From assembly GCA_964057225.1 (NCBI GenBank), contig OZ059895.1, positions 22,082,688 to 22,146,687 on the forward strand: a DNA stretch of 64,000 nucleotides. The letters run 5' to 3'. Positions 38,601 through 51,599 of this stretch are shown piece by piece (positions within the stretch are counted from its first letter, which is position 1; every line of letters begins with the position of its first letter). This DNA comes from Auanema rhodensis. Taxonomy: Eukaryota; Nematoda; Chromadorea; Rhabditida; Rhabditidae. The position numbers and the translations under genes are program-made. The notes under the pieces were generated by a model. The model had not been told where the DNA came from and did not search any database. It worked only from the letters and a program-made list of their open reading frames with translations.

Positions 38601-39339
38601 ATGCGGTTTTCAAAATTAGATTCCCCATTTCCATATTAGTCTAAAAACAAATTTTTATTGATATTGGTGCATGGCAATCATGACTTTAAAATTTACGTGA
38701 ACTTTAATTTATGCTAATTAAGTGTACACATGATGTGCACTTGGTATGTAACTCGCTTCACGTCAAAGATAAAGAGATGCGGTTTTCAAAATTAGATTCC
38801 CCATGTCCATATTAGTCTAAAAACAAATTTTTATTAATATTGGTGCATGGTAACCATGACTTTGAAATTTACGTGAACTTTAATTTATGCTAATTAAGTG
38901 TACACATGATGTGCACTTGGTATGTAACTCGCTTCACGTGAAAGATGAAGAGATGCGGTTTTCAAAATTAGATTCTTCATGTCCATATTAGTCTAAAAAC
39001 AAATTTTTATTAATATTGGTGCATGGTAACCATGACTTTGAAATTTACGTGAACTTTAATTTATGCTAATTAAGTGTACACATGATGTGCACTTGGTATG
39101 TAACTCGCTTCACGTGAAAGATGAAGAGATGCGGTTTTCAAAATTAGATTCCTCATGTCCATATTAGTCTAAAAACGAATTTTTATTGATATTCGTGCAT
39201 GGTAACCATGACTTTGAAATTTACGTGAACTTTAATTTATGCTAATTAAGTGTACACATGATGTGCACTTGGTATGTAACTCGCTTCACGTGAAAGATGA
39301 AGAGATGCGGTTTTCAAAATTAGATTCCCCATTTCCATA

Positions 39340-41125
39340 TTAGTCTAAAAACAAATTTTTATTGATATGGGTGCATGGTAACCATGACTTTGAAATTTAC
39401 GTGAACTTTAATTTATGCTAATTAAGTGTACACATGATGTGCGCTTGGTATGTAACTCGCTTCACGTGAAAGATAAAGAGATGCGGTTTTCAAAATTAGA
39501 TTCCCCATTTCCATATTAGTCTAAAAACAAATTTTTATTGATATTGGTGCATGGCAACCATGACTTTAAAATTTACGTGAACTTTAATTTATGCTAATTA
39601 AGTGTACACATGATGTGCACTTGGTATGTAACTCGCTTCACGTCAAAGATAAAGAGATGCGGTTTCCAAAATTAGATTCCCCATGTCCATATTAGTCTAA
39701 AAACAAATTTTTATTAATATTGGTGCATGGTAACCATGACTTTGAAATTTACGTGAACTTTAATTTATGCTAATTAAGTGTACACATGATGTGCACTTGG
39801 TATGTAACTCGCTTCACGTGAAAGATGAAGAGATGCGGTTTTCAAAATTAGATTCCTCATGTCCATATTAGTCTAAAAACGAATTTTTATCGATATTGGT
39901 GCATGGTAACCATGACTTTGAAATTTACGTGAACTTTAATTTATGCTAATTAAGTGTACACATGATGTGCACTTGGTATGTAACTCGCTTCACGTGAAAG
40001 ATAAAGAGATGCGGTTTTCAAAATTAGATTCCCCATTTCCATGTTAGTCTAAAAACAAATTTTTATTGAAATTGGTGCATGGTAACCATGACTTTGAAAT
40101 TTACGTGAACTTTAATTTATGCTAATTAAGTGTACACATGATGTGCGCTTGGTATGTAACTCGCTTCACGTGAAAGATAAAGAGATGCGGTTTTCAAAAT
40201 TAGATTCCCCATTTCCATATTAGTCTAAAAACAAATTTTTATTGATATTGGTGCATGGCAACCATGACTTTAAAATTTACGTGAACTTTAATTTATGCTA
40301 ATTAAGTGTACACATGATGTGCACTTGGTATGTAACTCGCTTCACGTCAAAGATAAAGAGATGCGGTTTTCAAAATTAGATTCCCCATGTCCATATTAGT
40401 CTAAAAACAAATTTTTATTAATATTGGTGCATGGTAACCATGACTTTGAAATTTACGTGAACTTTAATTTATGCTAATTAAGTGTACACATGATGTGCAC
40501 TTGGTATGTAACTCGCTTCACGTGAAAGATAAAGAGATGCGGTTTTCAAAATTAGATTCCTCATGTCCATATTAGTCTAAAAACGAATTTTTATCGATAT
40601 TGGTGCATGGTAACCATGACTTTGAAATTTACGTGAACTTTAATTTATGCTAATTAAGTGTACACATGATGTGCACTTGGTATGTAACTCGCTTCACGTG
40701 AAAGATAAAGAGATGCGGTTTTCAAAATTAGATTCCCCATTTCCATGTTAGTCTAAAAACAAATTTTTATTGAAATTGGTGCATGGTAACCATGACTTTG
40801 AAATTTACGTGAACTTTAATTTATGCTAATTAAGTGTACACATGATGTGCGCTTGGTATGTAACTCGCTTCACGTGAAAGATAAAGAGATGCGGTTTTCA
40901 AAATTAGATTCCCCATTTCCATATTAGTCTAAAAACAAATTTTTATTGATATTGGTGCATGGCAACCATGACTTTAAAATTTACGTGAACTTTAATTTAT
41001 GCTAATTAAGTGTACACATGATGTGCACTTGGTATGTAACTCGCTTCACGTCAAAGATAAAGAGATGCGGTTTTCAAAATTAGATTCCCCATGTCCATAT
41101 TAGTCTAAAAACAAATTTTTATTAA
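39340..41125 (+). repeat. 4-monomer (704-bp) cycles alpha-beta-gamma-delta
   Basis: Units from 39.37 kb run alpha (gtgcgc, catttcc), beta (ggcaacc, tttaaaat, gtcaaag), gamma (cctcatg, aaacgaat, tatcgat), delta (gtgcac, catttccatgttag), and then start again. The rare gaaattggtg at the end of delta is at 40068 and 40772, exactly 704 bp apart. Gamma carries gatgaag in the first cycle but gataaag in the second and third. This is the clearest stretch of the four-unit order that appears in fragments throughout the right half. Confidence 0.8.
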
Positions 41126-43380
41126 TATTGGTGCATGGTAACCATGACTTTGAAATTTACGTGAACTTTAATTTATGCTAATTAAGTGTACACATGATGT
41201 GCACTTGGTATGTAACTCGCTTCACGTGAAAGATAAAGAGATGCGGTTTTCAAAATTAGATTCCTCATGTCCATATTAGTCCAAAAACGAATTTTTATTG
41301 ATATTGGTGCATGGTAACCATGACTTTGAAATTTACGTGAACTTTAATTTATGCTTATTAAGTGTACACGTGATGTGCACTTGGTATGTAACTCGCTTCA
41401 CGTGAAAGACAAAAAAGGATGCGGTTTTCAAAATTAGATTCCCCATGTCCATATTAGTCTAAAAACAAATTTTTATTGATATTGGTGCATGGTAACCATG
41501 ACTTTGAAATTTACGTGAACTTTAATTTATGCTAATTAAGTGTACACATGATGTGCACTTGGTATGTAACTCGCTTCACGTGAAAGATAAAGAGATGCGG
41601 TTTTCAAAATTAGATTCCCCATTTCCATATTAGTCTAAAAACAAATTTTTATTGATATTGGTGCATGGCAACCATGACTTTGAAATTTACGTGAACTTTA
41701 ATTTATGCTAATTAAGTGTACACATGATGTGCACTTGGTATGTAACTCGCTTCACGTCAAAGATAAAGAGATGCGGTTTCCAAAATTAGATTCCCCATGT
41801 CCATATTAGTCTAAAAACAAATTTTTATTAATATTGGTGCATGGTAACCATGACTTTGAAATTTACGTGAACTTTAATTTATGCTAATTAAGTGTACACA
41901 TGATGTGCACTTGGTATGTAACTCGCTTCACGTGAAAGATGAAGAGATGCGGTTTTCAAAATTAGATTCCTCATGTCCATATTAGTCTAAAAACGAATTT
42001 TTATCGATATTGGTGCATGGTAACCATGACTTTGAAATTTACGTGAACTTTAATTTATGCTAATTAAGTGTACACATGATGTGCACTTGGTATGTAACTC
42101 GCTTCACGTGAAAGATAAAGAGATGCGGTTTTCAAAATTAGATTCCCCATTTCCATGTTAGTCTAAAAACAAATTTTTATTGATATTGGTGCATGGTAAC
42201 CATGACTTTGAAATTTACGTGAACTTTAATTTATGCTAATTAAGTGTACACATGATGTGCGCTTGGTATGTAACTCGCTTCACGTGAAAGATAAAGAGAT
42301 GCGGTTTTCAAAATTAGATTCCCCATTTCCATATTAGTCTAAAAACAAATTTTTATTGATATTGGTGCATGGCAACCATGACTTTAAAATTTACGTGAAC
42401 TTTAATTTATGCTAATTAAGTGTACACATGATGTGCACTTGGTATGTAACTCGCTTCACGTCAAAGATAAAGAGATGCGGTTTTCAAAATTAGATTCCCC
42501 ATGTCCATATTAGTCTAAAAACAAATTTTTATTAATATTGGTGCATGGTAACCATGACTTTGAAATTTACGTGAACTTTAATTTATGCTAATTAAGTGTA
42601 CACATGATGTGCACTTGGTATGTAACTCGCTTCACGTGAAAGATGAAGAGATGCGGTTTTCAAAATTAGATTCCTCATGTCCATATTAGTCTAAAAACGA
42701 ATTTTTATTGATATTGGTGCATGGTAACCATGACTTTGAAATTTACGTGAACTTTAATTTATGCTTATTAAGTGTACACGTGATGTGCACTTGGTATGTA
42801 ACTCGCTTCACGTGAAAGACAAAAAAGGATGCGGTTTTCAAAATTAGATTCCCCATGTCCATATTAGTCTAAAAACAAATTTTTATTGATATTGGTGCAT
42901 GGTAACCATGACTTTGAAATTTACGTGAACTTTAATTTATGCTAATTAAGTGTACACATGATGTGCACTTGGTAAGTAACTCGCTTCACGTGAAAGATGA
43001 AAAGATGCGGTTTTCAAAATTAGATTCCCCATGTCCATATTAGTCTAAAAACAAATTTTTATTGATATTGGTGCATGGTAACCATGACTTTGAAATTTAC
43101 GTGAACTTTAATTTATGCTAATTAAGTGTACACATGATGTGCACTTGGTATGTAACTCGCTTCACGTCAAAGATAAAGAGATGCGGTTTTCAAAATTAGA
43201 TTCCCCATGTCCATATTAGTCTAAAAACAAATTTTTATTAATATTGGTGCATGGTAACCATGACTTTGAAATTTACGTGAACTTTAATTTATGCTAATTA
43301 AGTGTACACATGATGTGAACTTGGTATGTAACTCGCTTCACGTGAAAGATGAAGAGATGCGGTTTTCAAAATTAGATTCC
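40900..43380 (+). repeat. Duplicated block, left copy (partner 44074-46554)
   Basis: About 2.5 kb matching 44074-46554 at an offset of 3,174 bp (18 monomers plus three 2-bp excesses). Shared markers: tagtccaaaaacg (41277/44451), gacaaaaaagg (41408/44582 and 42818/45992), gcggtttcc (41775/44949), and ggtaagtaac (42971/46145). A difference is gatattggtg near 42182 against gataatggtg near 45356. The match weakens at catctccat (about 43383) versus catgtccat. Confidence 0.85.
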
Positions 43381-46059
43381 TCATCTCCATATTAGTCTAA
43401 AAACGAATTTTTATCGATATTGGTGCATGGTAACCATGACTTTGAAATTTACGTGAACTTTAATTTATGCTAATTAAGTGTACACATGATGTGCGCTTGG
43501 TATGTAACTCGCTTCACGTGAAAGATAAAGAGATGCGGTTTTCAAAATTAGATTCCCCATTTCCATATTAGTCTAAAAACAAATTTTTATTGATATTGGT
43601 GCATGGCAACCATGACTTTAAAATTTACGTGAACTTTAATTTATGCTAATTAAGTGTACACATGATGTGCACTTGGTATGTAACTCGCTTCACGTCAAAG
43701 ATAAAGAGATGCGGTTTTCAAAATTAGATTCCCCATGTCCATATTAGTCTAAAAACAAATTTTTATTAATATTGGTGCATGGTAACCATGACTTTGAAAT
43801 TTACGTGAACTTTAATTTATGCTAATTAAATGTACACATGATGTGCACTTGGTATGTAACTCGCTTCACGTGAAAGATGAAGAGATGCGGTTTTCAAAAT
43901 TAGATTCCTCATGTCCATATTAGTCTAAAAACGAATTTTTATTGATATTGGTGCATGGTAACCATGACTTTGAAATTTACGTGAACTTTAATTTATGCTT
44001 ATTAAGTGTACACGTGATGTGCACTTGGTATGTAACTCGCTTCACGTGAAAGACAAAAAAGGATGCGGTTTTCAAAATTAGATTCCCCATGTCCATATTA
44101 GTCTAAAAACAAATTTTTATTGATATTGGTGCATGGCAACCATGACTTTAAAATTTACGTGAACTTTAATTTATGCTAATTAAGTGTACACATGATGTGC
44201 ACTTGGTATGTAACTCGCTTCACGTCAAAGATAAAGAGATGCGGTTTTCAAAATTAGATTCCCCATGTCCATATTAGTCTAAAAACAAATTTTTATTAAT
44301 ATTGGTGCATGGTAACCATGACTTTGAAATTTACGTGAACTTTAATTTATGCTAATTAAGTGTACACATGATGTGCACTTGGTATGTAACTCGCTTCACG
44401 TGAAAGATAAAGAGATGCGGTTTTCAAAATTAGATTCCTCATGTCCATATTAGTCCAAAAACGAATTTTTATTGATATTGGTGCATGGTAACCATGACTT
44501 TGAAATTTACGTGAACTTTAATTTATGCTTATTAAGTGTACACGTGATGTGCACTTGGTATGTAACTCGCTTCACGTGAAAGACAAAAAAGGATGCGGTT
44601 TTCAAAATTAGATTCCCCATGTCCATATTAGTCTAAAAACAAATTTTTATTGATATTGGTGCATGGTAACCATGACTTTGAAATTTACGTGAACTTTAAT
44701 TTATGCTAATTAAGTGTACACATGATGTGCACTTGGTATGTAACTCGCTTCACGTGAAAGATAAAGAGATGCGGTTTTCAAAATTAGATTCCCCATTTCC
44801 ATATTAGTCTAAAAACAAATTTTTATTGATATTGGTGCATGGCAACCATGACTTTGAAATTTACGTGAACTTTAATTTATGCTAATTAAGTGTACACATG
44901 ATGTGCACTTGGTATGTAACTCGCTTCACGTCAAAGATAAAGAGATGCGGTTTCCAAAATTAGATTCCCCATGTCCATATTAGTCTAAAAACAAATTTTT
45001 ATTAATATTGGTGCATGGTAACCATGACTTTGAAATTTACGTGAACTTTAATTTATGCTAATTAAGTGTACACATGATGTGCACTTGGTATGTAACTCGC
45101 TTCACGTGAAAGATGAAGAGATGCGGTTTTCAAAATTAGATTCCTCATGTCCATATTAGTCTAAAAACGAATTTTTATCGATATTGGTGCATGGTAACCA
45201 TGACTTTGAAATTTACGTGAACTTTAATTTATGCTAATTAAGTGTACACATGATGTGCACTTGGTATGTAACTCGCTTCACGTGAAAGATAAAGAGATGC
45301 GGTTTTCAAAATTAGATTCCCCATTTCCATGTTAGTCTAAAAACAAATTTTTATTGATAATGGTGCATGGTAACCATGACTTTGAAATTTACGTGAACTT
45401 TAATTTATGCTAATTAAGTGTACACATGATGTGCGCTTGGTATGTAACTCGCTTCACGTGAAAGATAAAGAGATGCGGTTTTCAAAATTAGATTCCCCAT
45501 TTCCATATTAGTCTAAAAACAAATTTTTATTGATATTGGTGCATGGCAACCATGACTTTAAAATTTACGTGAACTTTAATTTATGCTAATTAAGTGTACA
45601 CATGATGTGCACTTGGTATGTAACTCGCTTCACGTCAAAGATAAAGAGATGCGGTTTTCAAAATTAGATTCCCCATGTCCATATTAGTCTAAAAACAAAT
45701 TTTTATTAATATTGGTGCATGGTAACCATGACTTTGAAATTTACGTGAACTTTAATTTATGCTAATTAAGTGTACACATGATGTGCACTTGGTATGTAAC
45801 TCGCTTCACGTGAAAGATGAAGAGATGCGGTTTTCAAAATTAGATTCCTCATGTCCATATTAGTCTAAAAACGAATTTTTATTGATATTGGTGCATGGTA
45901 ACCATGACTTTGAAATTTACGTGAACTTTAATTTATGCTTATTAAGTGTACACGTGATGTGCACTTGGTATGTAACTCGCTTCACGTGAAAGACAAAAAA
46001 GGATGCGGTTTTCAAAATTAGATTCCCCATGTCCATATTAGTCTAAAAACAAATTTTTA
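41298..46059 (+). repeat. 178-bp monomer class (five copies)
   Basis: Monomers at 41298-41475, 42708-42885, 43942-44119, 44472-44649 and 45882-46059 read gacaaaaaaggatgcgg where relatives read gataaagggatgcgg: two extra bases and T to C. All five share tatgcttattaag, acacgtgatg and the preceding aaacgaat. Spacings are 1,410, 1,234, 530 and 1,410 bp, each a whole number of monomers plus 2. A likely intermediate, gataaaaggatgcgg, occurs near 37360 and 63418. Confidence 0.92.
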
Positions 46060-46554
46060 TTGATATTGGTGCATGGTAACCATGACTTTGAAATTTACGT
46101 GAACTTTAATTTATGCTAATTAAGTGTACACATGATGTGCACTTGGTAAGTAACTCGCTTCACGTGAAAGATGAAAAGATGCGGTTTTCAAAATTAGATT
46201 CCCCATGTCCATATTAGTCTAAAAACAAATTTTTATTGATATTGGTGCATGGTAACCATGACTTTGAAATTTACGTGAACTTTAATTTATGCTAATTAAG
46301 TGTACACATGATGTGCACTTGGTATGTAACTCGCTTCACGTCAAAGATAAAGAGATGCGGTTTTCAAAATTAGATTCCCCATGTCCATATTAGTCTAAAA
46401 ACAAATTTTTATTAATATTGGTGCATGGTAACCATGACTTTGAAATTTACGTGAACTTTAATTTATGCTAATTAAGTGTACACATGATGTGAACTTGGTA
46501 TGTAACTCGCTTCACGTGAAAGATGAAGAGATGCGGTTTTCAAAATTAGATTCC
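44074..46554 (+). repeat. Duplicated block, right copy (partner 40900-43380)
   Basis: Right partner of the 3,174-bp-offset duplication, holding the last two 178-bp monomers and the second ggtaagtaac. Its end (from gatgaaaag at 46170) also matches 50394 onward at an offset of 4,224 bp (24 monomers), including gtgaacttgg and the alpha-beta-gamma run that follows, so the 46.1-47.3 kb stretch has relatives on both sides. Confidence 0.83.
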
Positions 46555-46599
46555 TCATGTCCATATTAGTCTAAAAACGAATTTTTATCGATATTGGTG

Positions 46600-49500
46600 C
46601 ATGGTAACCATGACTTTGAAATTTACGTGAACTTTAATTTATGCTAATTAAGTGTACACATGATGTGCGCTTGGTATGTAACTCGCTTCACGTGAAAGAT
46701 AAAGAGATGCGGTTTTCAAAATTAGATTCCCCATTTCCATATTAGTCTAAAAACAAATTTTTATTGATATTGGTGCATGGCAACCATGACTTTAAAATTT
46801 ACGTGAACTTTAATTTATGCTAATTAAGTGTACACATGATGTGCACTTGGTATGTAACTCGCTTCACGTCAAAGATAAAGAGATGCGGTTTTCAAAATTA
46901 GATTCCCCATGTCCATATTAGTCTAAAAACAAATTTTTATTAATATTGGTGCATGGTAACCATGACTTTGAAATTTACGTGAACTTTAATTTATGCTAAT
47001 TAAGTGTACACATGATGTGCACTTGGTATGTAACTCGCTTCACGTGAAAGATGAAGAGATGCGGTTTTCAAAATTAGATTCCTCATGTCCATATTAGTCT
47101 AAAAACGAATTTTTATTGATATTGGTGCATGGTAACCATGACTTTGAAATTTACGTGAACTTTAATTTATGCTAATTAAGTGTACACATGATGTGCGCTT
47201 GGTATGTAACTCGCTTCACGTGAAAGATAAAGAGATGCGGTTTTCAAAATTAGATTCCCCATTTCCATATTAGTCTAAAAACAAATTTTTATTGATATTG
47301 GTGCATGGCAACCATGACTTTAAAATTTACGTGAACTTTAATTTATGCTAATTAAGTGTACACATGATGTGCACTTGGTATGTAACTCGCTTCACGTCAA
47401 AGATAAAGAGATGCGGTTTTCAAAATTAGATTCCCCATGTCCATATTAGTCTAAAAACAAATTTTTATTAATATTGGTGCATGGTAACCATGACTTTGAA
47501 ATTTACGTGAACTTTAATTTATGCTAATTAAGTGTACACATGATGTGCACTTGGTATGTAACTCGCTTCACGTCAAAGATAAAGAGATGCGGTTTTCAAA
47601 ATTAGATTCCCCATGTCCATATTAGTCTAAAAACAAATTTTTATTGATATTGGTGCATGGCAACCATGACTTTAAAATTTACGTGAACTTTAATTTATGC
47701 TAATTAAGTGTACACATGATGGGCACTTGGTATGTAACTCGCTTCACGTCAAAGATAAAGAGATGCGGTTTTCAAAATTAGATTCCCCATGTCCATATTA
47801 GTCTAAAAACAAATTTTTATTAATATTGGTGCATGGTAACCATGACTTTGAAATTTACGTGAACTTTAATTTATGCTAATTAAGTGTACACATGATGTGC
47901 ACTTGGTATGTAACTCGCTTCACGTCAAAGATAAAGAGATGCGGTTTTCAAAATTAGATTCCCCATTTCCATATTAGTCTAAAAACGAATTTTTATCGAT
48001 ATTGGTGCATGGTAACCATGACTTTGAAATTTACGTGAACTTTAATTTATGCTAATTAAGTGTACACATGATGTGCACTTGGTATGTAACTCGCTTCACG
48101 TGAAAGATGAAGAGATGCGGTTTTCAAAATTAGATTCCTCATGTCCATATTAGTCTAAAAACAAATTTTTATTAATATTGGTGCATGGTAACCATGATTT
48201 TGAAATTTACGTGAACTTTAATTTATGCTAATTAAGTGTACACATGATGTGCGCTTGGTATGTAACTCGCTTCACGTGAAAGATAAAGAGATGCGGTTTT
48301 CAAAATTAGATTCCCCATTTCCATATTAGTCTAAAAACAAATTTTTATTGATATTGGTGCATGGCAACCATGACTTTAAAATTTATGTGAACTTTAATTT
48401 ATGCTAATTAAGTGTACACATGATGTGCACTTGGTATGTAACTCGCTTCACGTCAAAGATAAAGAGATGCGGTTTTCAAAATTAGATTCCCCATGTCCAT
48501 ATTAGTCTAAAAACAAATTTTTATTAATATTGGTGCATGGTAACCATGACTTTGAAATTTACGTGAACTTTAATTTATGCTAATTAAGTGTACACATGAT
48601 GTGCACTTGGTATGTAACTCGCTTCACGTGAAAGATGAAGAGATGCGGTTTTCAAAATTAGATTCCTCATGTCCATATTAGTCTAAAAACGAATTTTTAT
48701 TGATATTGGTGCATGGTAACCATGACTTTGAAATTTACGTGAACTTTAATTTATGCTAATTAAGTGTACACATGATGTGCGCTTGGTATGTAACTCGCTT
48801 CACGTGAAAGATAAAGAGATGCGGTTTTCAAAATTAGATTCCCCATTTCCATATTAGTCTAAAAACAAATTTTTATTGATATTGGTGCATGGCAACCATG
48901 ACTTTAAAATTTACGTGAACTTTAATTTATGCTAATTAAGTGTACACATGATGTGCACTTGGTATGTAACTCGCTTCACGTCAAAGATAAAGAGATGCGG
49001 TTTTCAAAATTAGATTCCCCATGTCCATATTAGTCTAAAAACAAATTTTTATTAATATTGGTGCATGGTAACCATGACTTTGAAATTTACGTGAACTTTA
49101 ATTTATGCTAATTAAGTGTACACATGATGTGCACTTGGTATGTAACTCGCTTCACGTCAAAGATAAAGAGATGCGGTTTTCAAAATTAGATTCCCCATGT
49201 CCATATTAGTCTAAAAACAAATTTTTATTGATATTGGTGCATGGCAACCATAACTTTAAAATTTACGTGAACTTTAATTTATGCTAATTAAGTGTACACA
49301 TGATGGGCACTTGGTATGTAACTCGCTTCACGTCAAAGATAAAGAGATGCGGTTTTCAAAATTAGATTCCCCATGTCCATATTAGTCTAAAAACAAATTT
49401 TTATTAATATTGGTGCATGGTAACCATGACTTTGAAATTTACGTGAACTTTAATTTATGCTAATTAAGTGTACACATGATGTGCACTTGGTATGTAACTC

Positions 49501-50350
49501 GCTTCACGTCAAAGATAAAGAGATGCGGTTTTCAAAATTAGATTCCCCATTTCCATATTAGTCTAAAAACGAATTTTTATCGATATTGGTGCATGGTAAC
49601 CATGACTTTGAAATTTACGTGAACTTTAATTTATGCTAATTAAGTGTACACATGATGTGCACTTGGTATGTAACTCGCTTCACGTGAAAGATGAAGAGAT
49701 GCGGTTTTCAAAATTAGATTCCTCATGTCCATATTAGTCTAAAAACAAATTTTTATTAATATTGGTGCATGGTAACCATGATTTTGAAATTTACGTGAAC
49801 TTTAATTTATGCTAATTAAGTGTACACATGATGTGCGCTTGGTATGTAACTCGCTTCACGTGAAAGATAAAGAGATGCGGTTTTCAAAATTAGATTCCCC
49901 ATTTCCATATTAGTCTAAAAACAAATTTTTATTGATATTGGTGCATGGCAACCATGACTTTAAAATTTACGTGAACTTTAATTTATGCTAATTAAGTGTA
50001 CACATGATGTGCACTTGGTATGTAACTCGCTTCACGTCAAAGATAAAGAGATGCGGTTTTCAAAATTAGATTCCCCATGTCCATATTAGTCTAAAAACAA
50101 ATTTTTATTAATATTGGTGCATGGTAACCATGACTTTGAAATTTACGTGAACTTTAATTTATGCTAATTAAGTGTACACATGATGTGCACTTGGTATGTA
50201 ACTCGCTTCACGTGAAAGATGAAGAGATGCGGTTTTCAAAATTAGATTCCTCATGTCCATATTAGTCTAAAAACGAATTTTTATTGATATTGGTGCATGG
50301 TAACCATGACTTTGAAATTTACGTGAACTTTAATTTATGCTAATTAAGTG
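46600..50350 (+). repeat. 9-monomer higher-order repeat (1,584 bp, about 2.3 copies)
   Basis: Rare states recur at exactly 1,584 bp: gatgggcacttgg at 47718 and 49302, and accatgattttg at 48191 and 49775. The order alpha-beta-gamma then alpha-beta-(gtcaaag)-(beta-like)-(gtcaaag with catttcc)-gamma is the same in both. Differences include atttatgtgaac (near 48382, loss of a near-invariant CpG) in the first copy and accataactttaaaat (near 49248) in the second. The pattern stops near 50350, where a gatgaaaag monomer replaces the expected alpha unit. Confidence 0.86.
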
Positions 50351-51599
50351 TACACATGATGTGCACTTGGTATGTAACTCGCTTCACGTGAAAGATGAAA
50401 AGATGCGGTTTTCAAAATTAGATTCCCCATGTCCATATTAGTCTAAAAACAAATTTTTATTGATATTGGTGCATGGTAACCATGACTTTGAAATTTACGT
50501 GAACTTTAATTTATGCTAATTAAGTGTACACATGATGTGCACTTGGTATGTAACTCGCTTCACGTCAAAGATAAAGAGATGCGGTTTTCAAAATTAGATT
50601 CCCCATGTCCATATTAGTCTAAAAACAAATTTTTATTAATATTGGTGCATGGTAACCATGACTTTGAAATTTACGTGAACTTTAATTTATGCTAATTAAG
50701 TGTACACATGATGTGAACTTGGTATGTAACTCGCTTCACGTGAAAGATGAAGAGATGCGGTTTTCAAAATTAGATTCCTCATGTCCATATTAGTCTAAAA
50801 ACGAATTTTTATCGATATTGGTGCATGGTAACCATGACTTTGAAATTTACGTGAACTTTAATTTATGCTAATTAAGTGTACACATGATGTGCGCTTGGTA
50901 TGTAACTCGCTTCACGTGAAAGATAAAGAGATGCGGTTTTCAAAATTAGATTCCCCATTTCCATATTAGTCTAAAAACAAATTTTTATTGATATTGGTGC
51001 ATGGCAACCATGACTTTAAAATTTACGTGAACTTTAATTTATGCTAATTAAGTGTACACATGATGTGCACTTGGTATGTAACTCGCTTCACGTCAAAGAT
51101 AAAGAGATGCGGTTTTCAAAATTAGATTCCCCATGTCCATATTAGTCTAAAAACAAATTTTTATTAATATTGGTGCATGGTAACCATGACTTTGAAATTT
51201 ACGTGAACTTTAATTTATGCTAATTAAGTGTACACATGATGTGCACTTGGTATGTAACTCGCTTCACGTGAAAGATGAAGAGATGCGGTTTTCAAAATTA
51301 GATTCCTCATGTCCATATTAGTCTAAAAACGAATTTTTATTGATATTGATGCATGGTAACCATGACTTTGAAATTTACGTGAACTTTAATTTATGCTAAT
51401 TAAGTGTACACATGATGTGCGCTTGGTATGTAACTCGCTTCACGTGAAAGATAAAGAGATGCGGTTTTCAAAATTAGATTCCCCATTTCCATATTAGTCT
51501 AAAAACAAATTTTTATTGATATTGGTGCATGGCAACCATGACTTTAAAATTTACGTGAACTTTAATTTATGCTAATTAAGTGTACACATGATGTGCACT

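Larger units (their letters stand above)
27170..39340 (+). repeat. Mixed-block domain of 176-bp monomers
   Basis: About 69 monomers, all 176 bp. Recurrent blocks include the alpha-beta-gamma cassette and the state gatatgggtgc at 30740, 32324, 35140 and 39364, with spacings of 1,584, 2,816 and 4,224 bp (9, 16 and 24 monomers). Adjacent monomers near 27.1-27.4 kb share gaggtgcgg, a neighbour duplication. At 37787 a monomer has the private tggtatatggcaacc, and two neighbouring units there combine ggcaacc with tttgaaat and gtgaac, that is, mixed type states. Nothing other than satellite is present. Confidence 0.75.
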
